Source: Planococcus rifietoensis (GTDB lineage: Bacteria > Bacillota > Bacilli > Bacillales_A > Planococcaceae). Taken from it: 64,000 nt of DNA. The stretch is from the NCBI RefSeq assembly GCF_001465795.2, contig NZ_CP013659.2, positions 1,134,501 to 1,198,500 on the forward strand. The letters run 5' to 3'. How positions within the stretch are numbered: the stretch's first letter is position 1; each line of letters opens with the position of its first letter. The translations under genes were made by a program, and so were the position numbers. The notes under the pieces were generated by a model. The model searched no databases, had not been told where the DNA came from, and saw only the letters and a list, made by a program, of their open reading frames with translations. Shown piece after piece: positions 9,010 to 17,705 of the stretch.

Positions 9010-10221
9010 GTGGCGCGCTTTAAATACGAAGGCCGTGACCGGAAGAAAATCCGCGCCGGCTACGTCACATCCGGAAATCGCCATGAAGCGGTTCAAAAAT
9101 TGCGCGAAGAAGGAATCCGTGTTATTGATATTCGCGAAGTGCCGGTCGGCGCCTTGCAAAAAGACATTTCGTTCGGCAGTCCGGTCAAACGCGACCAGTT
9201 CATCATGTTTTTGCGTCAGTTCTCGACGTTGATGCGCGCCGGTGTCACCATCGTCGATTCGGTGAAAATTTTGTCCCAGCAAGTCGAATCCAAGCAGCTG
9301 CGCAAGACGCTCGCTGAAATCGATGAAGAACTGAGAAAGGGAAATTCCTTATCCGATTCGCTCGCCAAGTACCCGAAAATCTTCGAACCGCTCACTGTTA
9401 ACTTGGTGCGCGCTGGGGAACTGTCCGGGAATATCGACGACTCGCTCGACCGTCTCGCGACGCATTACGACAAAGCGTACCAGACGAGGCAAAAAGTCAT
9501 CTCGGCTATGAGCTATCCGGTCGTCGTCGGCATTCTTGCGATCGGCGTCGTCATATTCTTGTTATCGACGATTGTCCCGATGTTCGTCGATATGTTCCAA
9601 GGCTTTGGCGGCGATTTGCCGATTGTGACGCAAATCGTCATGGGGGCGAGTCGATTCACGGTTCAGTATTGGTATTTGCTTGTGCTGTTCGCGTTGATTT
9701 TTGCCGGGACAATCTGGCTTATGAAACGCAGTGAGCAAGGGCGCATGATACTCGATACGCTCGTGTTGAAAATCCCAATCTTCGGGAAGCTTCTGCAAAA
9801 ATCTGCACTCGCCAGGCTTACCCGCACGCTCAGTTCGCTGTTCACCAGTTCGGTGCCGATCTTGCAGGCCATGACAATGACCGAAAAGGTCGTCGGCAAT
9901 GCGGTCATGTCGAAAGTGCTGTTAGCGTCGCGTGATTCACTCGAACGCGGTGGATCTCTGACTGCGCCGATGAAACAGCACTGGGCATTTCCACCGCTCA
10001 TTCCGCATATGATCGCAATCGGTGAACAGACCGGATCGCTCGATCATATGCTTGCTAAAGTAGCGGAATTTTACGAGAAAGAGGTGGAAGCCGAAACCGA
10101 CAGACTTAAAGCCTTAATTGAACCTTTAATGATTGTCGTGCTTGCAGCTCTCGTCGGGACTATCGTCTTAGCTATTATGATGCCGATGTTTGAGATGTTT
10201 AATAATGTGGATAATTTGTAG
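9010..10221 (+). CDS. pilC: Type IV pilus platform protein PilC
   Basis: A 403-residue inner-membrane platform protein of the GspF/PilC family that couples ATPase rotation to pilin insertion. It shows the duplicated GspF domain: a first cytoplasmic helical part (FLRQFSTLMRAGVTIVDSVK), a transmembrane pair around VVVGILAIGVVIFLL and LLVLFALIFAGTIWL, the second repeat (LARLTRTLSSLFTSSVPIL), and a C-terminal transmembrane helix. The GTG start follows the pilT stop immediately, so it is in the same transcript. Confidence 0.94.
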   Translation: MARFKYEGRDRKKIRAGYVTSGNRHEAVQKLREEGIRVIDIREVPVGALQKDISFGSPVKRDQFIMFLRQFSTLMRAGVTIVDSVKILSQQVESKQLRKTLAEIDEELRKGNSLSDSLAKYPKIFEPLTVNLVRAGELSGNIDDSLDRLATHYDKAYQTRQKVISAMSYPVVVGILAIGVVIFLLSTIVPMFVDMFQGFGGDLPIVTQIVMGASRFTVQYWYLLVLFALIFAGTIWLMKRSEQGRMILDTLVLKIPIFGKLLQKSALARLTRTLSSLFTSSVPILQAMTMTEKVVGNAVMSKVLLASRDSLERGGSLTAPMKQHWAFPPLIPHMIAIGEQTGSLDHMLAKVAEFYEKEVEAETDRLKALIEPLMIVVLAALVGTIVLAIMMPMFEMFNNVDNL

Positions 10222-10274
10222 GTAATTTAGCAATATTAACAAGAAAAAATTTCTAAAAAAATATTAAAAAGATA

Positions 10275-10302
10275 TTGTTTAATCTGCGACCATTGATATA
10301 AT
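10275..10302 (+). promoter_or_regulatory. Promoter of the major pilin gene
   Basis: TTGTTT and a perfect TATAAT are separated by 16 bases, 55 bases before the pilin ATG, in the only sizeable gap inside the pilus cluster. An independent strong promoter here would allow the major pilin to be expressed above the assembly genes. A short GTAC...GTAC inverted repeat follows in the 5' untranslated region. Confidence 0.6.
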
Positions 10303-10356
10303 TAAGCTGTACTGAAAGTGGTACTTACTTAACAAAATAATAAGGGGGAAAAGAGA

Positions 10357-10812
10357 ATGAAAAAATTCTTGCAAAAGAAATTAAAAGATCAAAAAGGGAT
10401 GACGCTGATCGAGCTTTTGGCGGTTATTGTTATCATCGCGATCATCGCGGCAATTGCTATTCCGGCGATTAGTAACCTGATTCAGAACTCACGTGAGGAT
10501 GCACTTGTAGCTGATGCACAAAATGTATTGTCTGCTGCAAATTTGTATTTCGCTGAAAACAGTGATGAACCAACGGCAGAACTTGCAGCCGCAAGTGAGG
10601 ATGGGACTGTAGCTGCTAGTGATGATCTCGACGGTTATTTGGAAAGTTACGGGAATATAACCTCGTTTACGGTAACAAAAGAAAATACTGATGGTAACAC
10701 TGTAATTGAGTTTGAAGGTACAGCTGGCAGTGAAACATACACAGTCGATGCTAAAACTAAAGCTCAATTAGATGCGGGTAGAGAAGCATTAGGAACTCCA
10801 AATTCGAATTAA
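10357..10812 (+). CDS. Type IV major pilin (PilA-like)
   Basis: A 151-residue prepilin with a 14-residue leader rich in Lys, then Gly followed by MTLIELLAVIVIIAIIAAIA. This is the canonical peptidase site with Glu5 and a long hydrophobic alpha-1 helix. The C-terminal half is short, acidic and lacks cysteines, as in many Gram-positive pilins. A strong SD (AAGGGGGAAAAG) and a dedicated promoter suggest high expression, which supports the major-subunit assignment. The gene is AT-rich compared with pilB/T/C and pilM. Confidence 0.88.
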   Translation: MKKFLQKKLKDQKGMTLIELLAVIVIIAIIAAIAIPAISNLIQNSREDALVADAQNVLSAANLYFAENSDEPTAELAAASEDGTVAASDDLDGYLESYGNITSFTVTKENTDGNTVIEFEGTAGSETYTVDAKTKAQLDAGREALGTPNSN

Positions 10813-10852
10813 TTATATTAGAAAAAGTTAAGATTTAAAGGAGCTGATCAAA

Positions 10853-11788
10853 ATGGCTTTACCGTTTTTCCAGAAAAAAGCGCGCGTAGCGACGATTACG
10901 ATAGAAGAAGATGCAATCCGCTATGTTGAGCTGAAGTCTGCGGAACCGGTTTCCTTGATCCAGGCGGAAGAATTATTTCTTCCAAAAGGCATCATGGACA
11001 GCGGCAAAATCGTAGATCCAGAAGCGCTCGCTGTGGAACTCGGTAAGGCGGTCGATCAGTGGGGTCTCTCCAAAAAGTCAGTCCGATTCCTCGCCCCTGA
11101 CGAATTTGTTATCATCCGCAAAGTCCCTTACCCCGAAGAAGTCGAAGCCGACGAATTAAAAGGGCATTTCTTTATCGAAATCGGATCCACTTTGTATTTG
11201 CCTTTTGAAGACCCGGTATTCGATGTGGTGCCATACCACTTGGATTCCGACGAACCGGAAGCGATTATCATCGCCTCAAAAGAATCGGTTATCAAAGATT
11301 ACGAAGATCTATTCGACGGTGCCAAACTAAAACCTCTTGTCGCTGATATTACGCCGCTTGCGCTTTACCGCTTGGCGTATCTCGAACACGATTTCCTGGA
11401 AGACGAACACATCATGCTCATCGATATGCAAGGCAAGAAAATGACAGTATCGATTTTCCATGAACATTTCCCGATGTTTATGCGGCCGGTCGATCTCACT
11501 GTGCTCGTTGCAGACCCGGAAGATCCGTCGCAATTGCTTGAGGCTGTCGAAGAAGAAGCTGAAAAGCTCGGCAATTTCTACCGTTACAATATGAACGAAG
11601 GCGAACAGGGCATCACGAAAGTCATCTGCAACGGAGAGTTCGGCGATTGGCATGCATTTTGCGGCCGTTTGTCCGACCGGTTCCTGATAGACGTCGAGCC
11701 GCTCGTCAAAGACGGCATCGAAGCGGACGGCAAAATGGTGCCACCGCGCTTTAACCGGGCAATCGGCCTGGCGTTGAAAGAGGTGTAG
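10853..11788 (+). CDS. pilM: Pilus assembly actin-like protein PilM
   Basis: 311 residues, similar to PilM/actin-fold ATPases that sit on the cytoplasmic face and bind the PilN N-terminus. The actin-like nucleotide-binding core is visible at IMLIDMQGKKMTVSIF. AAAGGAGC precedes the ATG. It lies just upstream of pilN, which retains the short conserved INLLP peptide that PilM binds in other systems, so the PilM-PilN contact should be intact. Confidence 0.86.
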   Translation: MALPFFQKKARVATITIEEDAIRYVELKSAEPVSLIQAEELFLPKGIMDSGKIVDPEALAVELGKAVDQWGLSKKSVRFLAPDEFVIIRKVPYPEEVEADELKGHFFIEIGSTLYLPFEDPVFDVVPYHLDSDEPEAIIIASKESVIKDYEDLFDGAKLKPLVADITPLALYRLAYLEHDFLEDEHIMLIDMQGKKMTVSIFHEHFPMFMRPVDLTVLVADPEDPSQLLEAVEEEAEKLGNFYRYNMNEGEQGITKVICNGEFGDWHAFCGRLSDRFLIDVEPLVKDGIEADGKMVPPRFNRAIGLALKEV

Positions 11789-11790
11789 GC

Positions 11791-12540
11791 ATGTTAGTCG
11801 ATATTAATTTACTCCCACAAAAAGAACGCGACCGGCCAGCTGTTTTAATCGCGGCGGTCGCGATTTTATTATTGGCGATCATCATCTGGGCAGTTTTTGC
11901 CATGATGTCAAGAGCCGAAGCGAATGAACAACAGGCTTTGCAAGTCCAGGCGCAGGGCGTCATGGCTGAACAGGCACAAATCCGCAGTGAACTCGAAGCG
12001 CGCCAAGGCATGAACGAAGAACAGCAATTGCAGGCGACGGTCGAATGGGCCGAAAGCTATCAATTCGATACGATTCCGCTATTGGAAGAACTGGTCTCCT
12101 TGCTTCCGGCACGCGGCTTTTTCCAAACTTTCTCCTACACAGGGCTAGACCAAGCGCAGCTCGTGGTCCAGTTCGACTCATCCCGTGAATCAGCTTATTA
12201 TTTGGCTCAGCTGAAAGCGTCCGAACTTCTGTCGTCCGCGACACTCGATAATGTCGCGACGGAAATTTTGGAAGAACAGACAGAAGGCGAAGAAAGTGAA
12301 GAAAATGAAGCTGTAACGAATGCGCCGCGTTATTTGGCAACTTATACATTATTGTTCCAAGACGAACGCATCCCGGTTGAAGGCGGCGAAGAAGCAGAAG
12401 GGGAAGTTGTGGAAGAAACAGCTGAAACCGAAACAACTGCCGAAGAACCAGCGGAGACAACAGAAACGGAAGACACGGATGTCGAAGTGGATGTTGAAGT
12501 CGACGCGGACGATGCAGAAGCAGGGGGTGAAGCCGCATGA
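11791..12540 (+). CDS. pilN: Pilus alignment protein PilN with long acidic tail
   Basis: 249 residues. The cytoplasmic N-terminus DINLLPQKERDR is the PilM-binding motif. A transmembrane helix (VLIAAVAILLLAIIIWAVF), coiled coil and a ferredoxin-like extracellular domain follow. The last 70 or so residues are an acidic low-complexity tail made of Glu, Thr, Ala and DVEVDVEVDADD-type repeats, which is not part of the standard PilN fold. It begins 2 bases after pilM and overlaps pilO by an ATGA junction. Confidence 0.85.
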   Translation: MLVDINLLPQKERDRPAVLIAAVAILLLAIIIWAVFAMMSRAEANEQQALQVQAQGVMAEQAQIRSELEARQGMNEEQQLQATVEWAESYQFDTIPLLEELVSLLPARGFFQTFSYTGLDQAQLVVQFDSSRESAYYLAQLKASELLSSATLDNVATEILEEQTEGEESEENEAVTNAPRYLATYTLLFQDERIPVEGGEEAEGEVVEETAETETTAEEPAETTETEDTDVEVDVEVDADDAEAGGEAA

Positions 12541-13292
12541 GCAGTATGACAAAAAGCCAAAAAGAAAAAGCGCTCATCGCACTTGCTGTTTTATTCCTGT
12601 TAGCTCTCGGATTGTATTCTTACTTCTTGATGTATGTACCGGCGAAAGAAGCGCGCGAACAAGCCCAGCAAACGCTGCGTTCTGAACGCGACGTTTTGAT
12701 GGCGTTGCAGACGCAAGTAAAGGAATTACCGGAAGGCGAGACTGTCAGTGCACTTGAACTGCAGAAGAAAGTGTCGATCGATCCGCTGTCTGAGTTGATG
12801 GTGTTACAGATTGAAGAAGCAGAGCTCATCTCCGGAACACGCGTCGAAGCGATTCAGCTCGCAGAAGCGGATGTCGCACTCCCGGTTCCAGTCGAAGGAC
12901 TCGAGAATTTAAAAGAAGTGGAAACAACTGTCGCGTTTACGGCAGAAAATTATAACGAAATTACCGACTTTATTTCTGAAATCGAGGAAATGGAACGCAT
13001 TCTGGTCATTGAGTCGATCAATTTTGGCGCCAATCCCGAAGTGCGGGAAGTGGTTGAAGAAACCGAACGCTTGCAAGTAACGCTGTCGTTTGCGGCGTAT
13101 TATCGCCCAGACCTCATTGCTTTGGAAGACACTGTGCCGAAAATCGATGCACCGGCGCCTGCCGATAAGCAAGACCCGCTGCCGGCGAACGATGGCACAG
13201 AATACGCCGATGACGACGAAGAAGAAACAGATCCCGACGTGGATGTCGACGTCGACGTCACGGTCGAAGAAAGTGCATCGGAGGAAGAGTAA
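12537..13292 (+). CDS. pilO: Pilus alignment protein PilO with acidic tail
   Basis: 251 residues. A short cytoplasmic segment is followed by one transmembrane helix (ALIALAVLFLLALGLYSYF), a coiled coil and a PilO-type periplasmic-like domain that would pair with PilN. As in PilN, the C-terminus is acidic (DDDEEETDPDVDVDVDVTVEE). No pilP or secretin pilQ follows, as expected for a bacterium without an outer membrane. The start overlaps the pilN stop. Confidence 0.8.
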   Translation: MSSMTKSQKEKALIALAVLFLLALGLYSYFLMYVPAKEAREQAQQTLRSERDVLMALQTQVKELPEGETVSALELQKKVSIDPLSELMVLQIEEAELISGTRVEAIQLAEADVALPVPVEGLENLKEVETTVAFTAENYNEITDFISEIEEMERILVIESINFGANPEVREVVEETERLQVTLSFAAYYRPDLIALEDTVPKIDAPAPADKQDPLPANDGTEYADDDEEETDPDVDVDVDVTVEESASEEE

Positions 13293-13323
13293 AGGAAATC
13301 ATTGCGATTTCCTTTTCTTCTTT
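13292..13323 (+). terminator. Terminator after pilO
   Basis: AAGGAAATC pairs with GATTTCCTT around a 5-base loop, followed by a pyrimidine tract rich in T. It would separate the pilus operon from the peptidase gene. Confidence 0.65.
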
Positions 13324-13410
13324 TATCAGGCAATGCTTCGTTTATAGGTTCGCTATAATTACAAACCATCCTGAATTACAAAATGAAATTTACTCTATAT
13401 AGCAAAACTG

Positions 13411-13446
13411 CTGAGACTCCCGCGGGAAAGCGAAGTAGCTTTGCGG
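13411..13446 (+). repeat. Fragment resembling a dispersed Bacillales intergenic repeat
   Basis: The GC-rich string GAGACTCCCGCGGGAAAGCG stands out from its AT-rich surroundings. It resembles a family of intergenic repeats I remember from Bacillus-type genomes; this cannot be confirmed without a genome search. No gene is visible between 13293 and 13514. Confidence 0.4.
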
Positions 13447-13514
13447 AACATTAAAAGCTGGAAATTTAAATTGTACTGATGGCTAACAAATTCTACTAGT
13501 AAAAGAGGGACCTT

Positions 13515-14270
13515 ATGATTGCTGTATATTCCGTTTTTGCTTCTGTCTTCGGGTTAGTGTTCGGCTCGTTCTATAATGTCGTCGGCTTGCGTGTACCGAA
13601 AAATGAATCGATCGCCTATCCGCCGTCACATTGCACGACCTGCGACCGGCGCTTGACGGCGCTTGATCTCGTGCCAGTGTTTTCTTATTTGTTGCTGCGC
13701 GGCAAATGCCGGAAATGCGGTTCAAGCATCCATTGGGTTTATCCTTTAATGGAGGCGATCACCGCTGTGTTGTTCACAGCCGTCTTCTTAAAATTCGGCT
13801 TTACGCCAGAACTCATCGTTGGTTTATTGTTCGTGTCGATGCTTGTCATTATTACCGTATCTGACATCGCCTATATGCTCATCCCCGATAAAGTACTATT
13901 GCCGTTCGCGGCGGTGCTACTCGTGTTGCGCTTTATCATTCCGCTCGATCCGTGGTGGGATTCATTGCTTGGCGCGGCAGTCGGATTTTCAGTGTTGTTG
14001 TTGATTGCGACAATATCAAAAGGCGGCATGGGCGGGGGCGATATCAAACTGTTTTTCGTCATCGGGCTCGTGCTCGGAACGGCCGGGGCTTTGCTGACCT
14101 TATTCTTCGCCTCGTTCATCGGTGCGGTCGCCGGCATCATTTTGCTGAGAGTGAGAAAGCAAGGTAGAAAAACACCGATTCCGTTCGGCCCGTCAATTGC
14201 TCTATCTGCTGTACTCGTCTATTTATGGGGAGAGCAATTCATCGGCTGGTATATCAATTTATTTATGTAG
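13515..14270 (+). CDS. pilD: Type IV prepilin peptidase (PilD/ComC)
   Basis: A 251-residue polytopic aspartyl protease that cleaves and N-methylates prepilins. It shows the N-terminal GSFYNVV region, the four-cysteine zinc motif of the methylase part (C40, C43, C65, C68), and both catalytic aspartates: Asp117 in SDIAYMLIPD and Asp176 in GMGGGDIK. B. subtilis has comC near this position, upstream of maf, so this gene probably corresponds to comC with the pilus cluster on its left. AAGAGGGACC serves as SD. It would process all four prepilins of the locus and possibly competence pilins encoded elsewhere. Confidence 0.94.
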   Translation: MIAVYSVFASVFGLVFGSFYNVVGLRVPKNESIAYPPSHCTTCDRRLTALDLVPVFSYLLLRGKCRKCGSSIHWVYPLMEAITAVLFTAVFLKFGFTPELIVGLLFVSMLVIITVSDIAYMLIPDKVLLPFAAVLLVLRFIIPLDPWWDSLLGAAVGFSVLLLIATISKGGMGGGDIKLFFVIGLVLGTAGALLTLFFASFIGAVAGIILLRVRKQGRKTPIPFGPSIALSAVLVYLWGEQFIGWYINLFM

Positions 14271-14374
14271 ATTATAACTTTATTATGTAAACTTTAAGTT
14301 AATCAAAAGAAATGAGAGTAGAGCAAGCTTTTCCAAAAGGTGTACTAGAGAATATCACTCTAAACTTATAAAAA

Positions 14375-14410
14375 AACGACAGCGCCGAAAATCGGTGCTG
14401 TCGTTTTTTC
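14375..14410. terminator. Bidirectional terminator between pilD and the AbgT gene
   Basis: A symmetrical hairpin (AACGACAGC...GCTGTCGTT) is flanked by A and T runs on both sides, placed between convergent genes. Confidence 0.85.
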
Positions 14411-14413
14411 TTA

Positions 14414-15940
14414 TTATCCGTTATAGCGGATCGGTGAAGCTGGTCCAAGATCAAGACCGAACAACATCCAAACGATCAACATCAATGTCCAGAAAATCAT
14501 GAAGAAAATCGAGTATGGGAACATGACCGAAATCAAAGTACCGATGCCCATTTTCTTGTCGTATTTCTGTGCGAATGCAATGACGATTGCGAAATACGTC
14601 ATAAGCGGCGTGATGATGTTCGTTGATGAATCGGCAATGCGGTAAGCCATTTGAGTCAATTCTGGTGAATAGCCAAGCTGCATCATGATCGGCACGAAGA
14701 CCGGTGCAAGCATTGCCCATTTCGCAGAAGCGGAGCCGATAAACAGATTGATGATCCCGACGACGATGACGAAGCCGATGATCAACGGTATGCCCGTCAA
14801 ACTCATGGATTCCAGTGCTTGTGCACCGTAGACACCGAGCACCATGCCCATATTCGATTCAGCAAAGTAAGCGACGAATTGTCCGGCAGTGAATGCCAGG
14901 ACGATGAAGACGCCCATTGATGCCATCGTATCAGACATTTGCGCAGCGACGTCTTTGTCGCTCTTGATGTTCTTCGTTGCGATGCCATAAGCAAGCCCTG
15001 GCAAGAAGAACAGGATGGTAATGATTGGAACGAGTGAGCTCATGAACGGAGATTGCACGATGCCGCCATCTTCTCCGCGCAATACGCCGTTTTCCGGAAC
15101 GATGAGAAGAGCTGTCAGGATGACGCCGACTAGTGTCGTGATTCCAGCCCATAGCAAGCCTTTTTTCTCAAGCGATGTCAAGCTCGTCATTTCTTCGCGG
15201 AACTCGCCTTTGTATTCGCCAAGGCGTGGTTCGACGACTTTTTCCGTCACCACAGCGCCGACGATTGTCAACAAGAACACGGAAACGATGATGAAGTAAT
15301 AGTTCATCGCGATGTTCATGCCTTCAGCATAGCCCGGGTCGATGATCGAAGCGGCTGCGATGGTCAATTCCCCAAGCATCGCGTCCGTTGCCGATAATAG
15401 CAAGTTGGCTGAGAATCCGGCAGAAACACCGGCAAACGCTGCGGCAAGGCCGGCAAGCGGATGGCGCCCGAGTGCGATAAAGATCACCGCGCCGAGTGGA
15501 GGCAAGACGACATATCCAGCATCCGATGCGACACTCGACATGATACCGGCAAAAACCAGTCCGCCAGTGATGAGGAATTTCGGAATCGACAAGACGAATC
15601 CGCGCAATACTGCGGAGATGAGGCCTGTGCGTTCCGCAACCCCAATACCGAGCATCGTCACGAGCACGACGCCGAGCGGAGCGAAGCCGATAAAGTTATC
15701 GACCATGCTCGCGAAGATGTATTGAATGCCTTCTGCGTTCAATAAGTTCTTCACTTCCACGATTTCGCCTTCTTGGCCTGGGTGTTCGACAGAGATGCCG
15801 AGATTCGCCAGCAAAGCGGAAACCGCGAGGACGATGATTGCGAGAACCGCAAACAAAGTCACCGGATGCGGCAGTTTATTACCGATCGTTTCGATGCGGT
15901 CGAGGGATTTTTGGAACAATCCTCGTTTTTGTTTTTTCAA
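14414..15940 (-). CDS. AbgT-family transporter
   Basis: About 508 residues with some 12 hydrophobic segments, matching the AbgT family (p-aminobenzoyl-glutamate transporter or sulfonamide efflux). Family-type blocks include SSVASDAGYVVLPPLGA and NLFIGSASAKWAMLAPVFVPIM. The best SD on this strand (GGAAGGGAG) lies 9 bases before a TTG at 15940, giving a product that starts KKQKRGLFQKSL after the initiator. Upstream ATGs at 15985 and 15964 lie before that SD and are less likely. It is a single gene with its own terminator. Substrate cannot be read from sequence; some relatives export folate-pathway drugs instead of importing substrate. Confidence 0.86.
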   Translation of the reverse strand: MKKQKRGLFQKSLDRIETIGNKLPHPVTLFAVLAIIVLAVSALLANLGISVEHPGQEGEIVEVKNLLNAEGIQYIFASMVDNFIGFAPLGVVLVTMLGIGVAERTGLISAVLRGFVLSIPKFLITGGLVFAGIMSSVASDAGYVVLPPLGAVIFIALGRHPLAGLAAAFAGVSAGFSANLLLSATDAMLGELTIAAASIIDPGYAEGMNIAMNYYFIIVSVFLLTIVGAVVTEKVVEPRLGEYKGEFREEMTSLTSLEKKGLLWAGITTLVGVILTALLIVPENGVLRGEDGGIVQSPFMSSLVPIITILFFLPGLAYGIATKNIKSDKDVAAQMSDTMASMGVFIVLAFTAGQFVAYFAESNMGMVLGVYGAQALESMSLTGIPLIIGFVIVVGIINLFIGSASAKWAMLAPVFVPIMMQLGYSPELTQMAYRIADSSTNIITPLMTYFAIVIAFAQKYDKKMGIGTLISVMFPYSIFFMIFWTLMLIVWMLFGLDLGPASPIRYNG

Positions 15941-16029
15941 AATAGACAAACTCCCTTCCAACATAAATATGAAAACGACTATCAAATTATTTTGTAATAG
16001 TAATTTTCAAAAAATTAAAGACTTCACCC

Positions 16030-16058
16030 ATTATAAAACCTAGAGAAACATAAGAAAA
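16030..16058 (-). promoter_or_regulatory. Candidate promoter of the AbgT gene
   Basis: On the minus strand a perfect TATAAT (plus coordinates 16030-16035) lies about 90 bases upstream of the chosen TTG start. The -35 box (TTTTCT) is poor. Confidence 0.35.
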
Positions 16059-16196
16059 GCAATTTAAGGAAGTGCCAATTGCGCTAATTTTGGATAATGT
16101 TTGACAAGTCTTGAGAATGTACTTAGGACGCGGGATAGAGAAGTGTGCAATAACATTAACAAAAAAATAAAAAATTTGAAATGTCCTCGTATTATG

Positions 16197-16210
16197 TGAA
16201 AGCGCTATCT
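16197..16210. promoter_or_regulatory. Candidate cre site (CcpA operator)
   Basis: TGAAAGCGCTATCT fits the catabolite-response consensus TGNAANCGNWNNCW at every fixed position. It lies in the divergent gap between the AbgT gene and maf, which otherwise holds no gene. Which of the two it might control is unclear, and a single match can occur by chance. Confidence 0.4.
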
Positions 16211-16317
16211 TAAAAAACGATATTTATAAGCTCGTTTAGGATGGAATTCAGTATTTCACCATTTTGCCACGGCTTTTTGATAATGGTATGATGTCTCGAA
16301 AAAGGAGGTTTCTTTCC

Positions 16318-16929
16318 ATGAAATTCACATCAAAACATCCACTGATTTTGGCCTCGCAATCGCCGCGCCGCCAAGAGCTGCTCGGCCTGCTTGGAATTCC
16401 GTTCGACATCGTGCCGAGCGAAATCCCGGAACCCGATCCGCAAGATTTCCAGTCAGCGGTCGACTATGTCCGCGCATGCGCTGTCCAAAAAGCGAAAGAT
16501 ATCGCAGCGAACCACCCCGAAGCGCTCGTCATCGGCTCGGATACCGTCGTCGTATTGGACGGGGAGATTTTATTGAAGCCCAAAGACAAACAACAAGCAT
16601 CCGCGTATTTGCACAAGTTGTCTGGGGCGACTCACGAAGTCATCACCGCCGTCTGCGTACGCCAAGGCGATGAGGAAGCAACGTTTCACGAACAAGTACG
16701 GGTACGTTTTTACGAATTGCCTGCGTCATGGATCGATGCCTATACCGACACAGAGGACCCTTACGACAAGGCAGGGGCGTACGGCATCCAAACGGTGTCG
16801 GGCTTGTTTGTGGAAAAAATCGAAGGCGATTACAACGCAGTCGTCGGCTTGCCTATCGCGAAGCTGCTCCAGCACTTGACGCAGGCAGGCTACGTAAAAG
16901 TCGAAGGAGCGCATGATTATGCCAAATGA
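16318..16929 (+). CDS. maf: Maf nucleoside triphosphate pyrophosphatase
   Basis: A 203-residue Maf protein that hydrolyses dTTP/UTP-type or modified nucleotides and is linked to septum inhibition in Bacillus. The signature SQSPRRQELL lies at the N-terminus, with GSDTVVVL and the DPYDKAGAYGIQ block further on. ATG 16318 is set by AAAGGAGG 9 bases upstream; the frame is open further upstream but without an SD. It is followed by radC with an 11-base overlap, then mreBCD-minCD, the standard Bacillus order. Confidence 0.92.
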   Translation: MKFTSKHPLILASQSPRRQELLGLLGIPFDIVPSEIPEPDPQDFQSAVDYVRACAVQKAKDIAANHPEALVIGSDTVVVLDGEILLKPKDKQQASAYLHKLSGATHEVITAVCVRQGDEEATFHEQVRVRFYELPASWIDAYTDTEDPYDKAGAYGIQTVSGLFVEKIEGDYNAVVGLPIAKLLQHLTQAGYVKVEGAHDYAK

Positions 16930-17611
16930 CCAAGCGATGATGATCCGCGATGTCCATATTGCCGACCGGCCGCGCGAACGGCTCATTAAACAAGGAGCGG
17001 TGAGCTTATCCAATCAAGAGCTCATCGCGATCCTGTTGCGGACCGGCACACGCGAGGAATCGGTTTTGCATCTCGCGAACCGTGTCCTCAAGCAATTCGA
17101 ACATCTCCACGAACTGAAGCATGCCGCCATTGAAGAAATGACGGCAATCAACGGCATCGGCGAAGCGAAAGCCGTCCAGCTGCTCGCTGCTATCGAACTG
17201 GGTCGCAGGCTCGCTTCCAAGCAAACCGATGAACGCTTCACGATCCGTTCCCCGAAAGACGCCGCCACTTATTTGATGGATGACATGACCTCGCTCAAGC
17301 AAGAGCATTTCGTCTGTTTATTCCTCAACATCAAAAACCAAGTGATGCACCGCCAAACCATCTTTGTCGGAAGCCTCAATGCCTCCATCGTCCATCCCCG
17401 CGAAATTTTCCGCGAAGCCGTCAGACGCTCGACCGCCTCCATCGTCTGTGCACACAACCATCCTTCTGGCAATCCCGCACCGTCACCTGAAGACATCGAT
17501 GTCACCAAGCGTCTCATGGAAGCCGGCTCGATCATCGGCATCGAACTGCTCGACCACATCATCATCGGCGATCATCAATTCACTTCATTAAAAGAAAAGG
17601 GGTTCATGTAG
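16919..17611 (+). CDS. radC: RadC/YsxA-family JAB-domain protein
   Basis: About 230 residues. The N-terminal helix-hairpin-helix part (LRTGTREESVLH, AINGIGEAKAVQ) is followed by the JAB/MPN metal-binding motif HNHPSGNPAPSPEDID with Glu further upstream. ATG 16919 is favoured over 16913 because AAGGAG then sits at a proper distance. It overlaps the maf end. The RadC name is historical: a DNA-repair role has been doubted in other bacteria, and the biochemical function remains open. Confidence 0.88.
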   Translation: MPNDQAMMIRDVHIADRPRERLIKQGAVSLSNQELIAILLRTGTREESVLHLANRVLKQFEHLHELKHAAIEEMTAINGIGEAKAVQLLAAIELGRRLASKQTDERFTIRSPKDAATYLMDDMTSLKQEHFVCLFLNIKNQVMHRQTIFVGSLNASIVHPREIFREAVRRSTASIVCAHNHPSGNPAPSPEDIDVTKRLMEAGSIIGIELLDHIIIGDHQFTSLKEKGFM

Positions 17612-17705
17612 CACTGTATATTTTTTTCCGGATGTTCTATAATGGGTGGTATTGCGCAAAGCTGTTGCCGGTACCCCCGGTTTACATAAGAAAGGACCGA
17701 TTCAT

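Noticed and set aside
11960-12577. 205-residue minus-strand frame over pilN
   Set aside because: Its Leu/Arg/Pro-rich product is the mirror of the acidic PilN tail; no SD or family.
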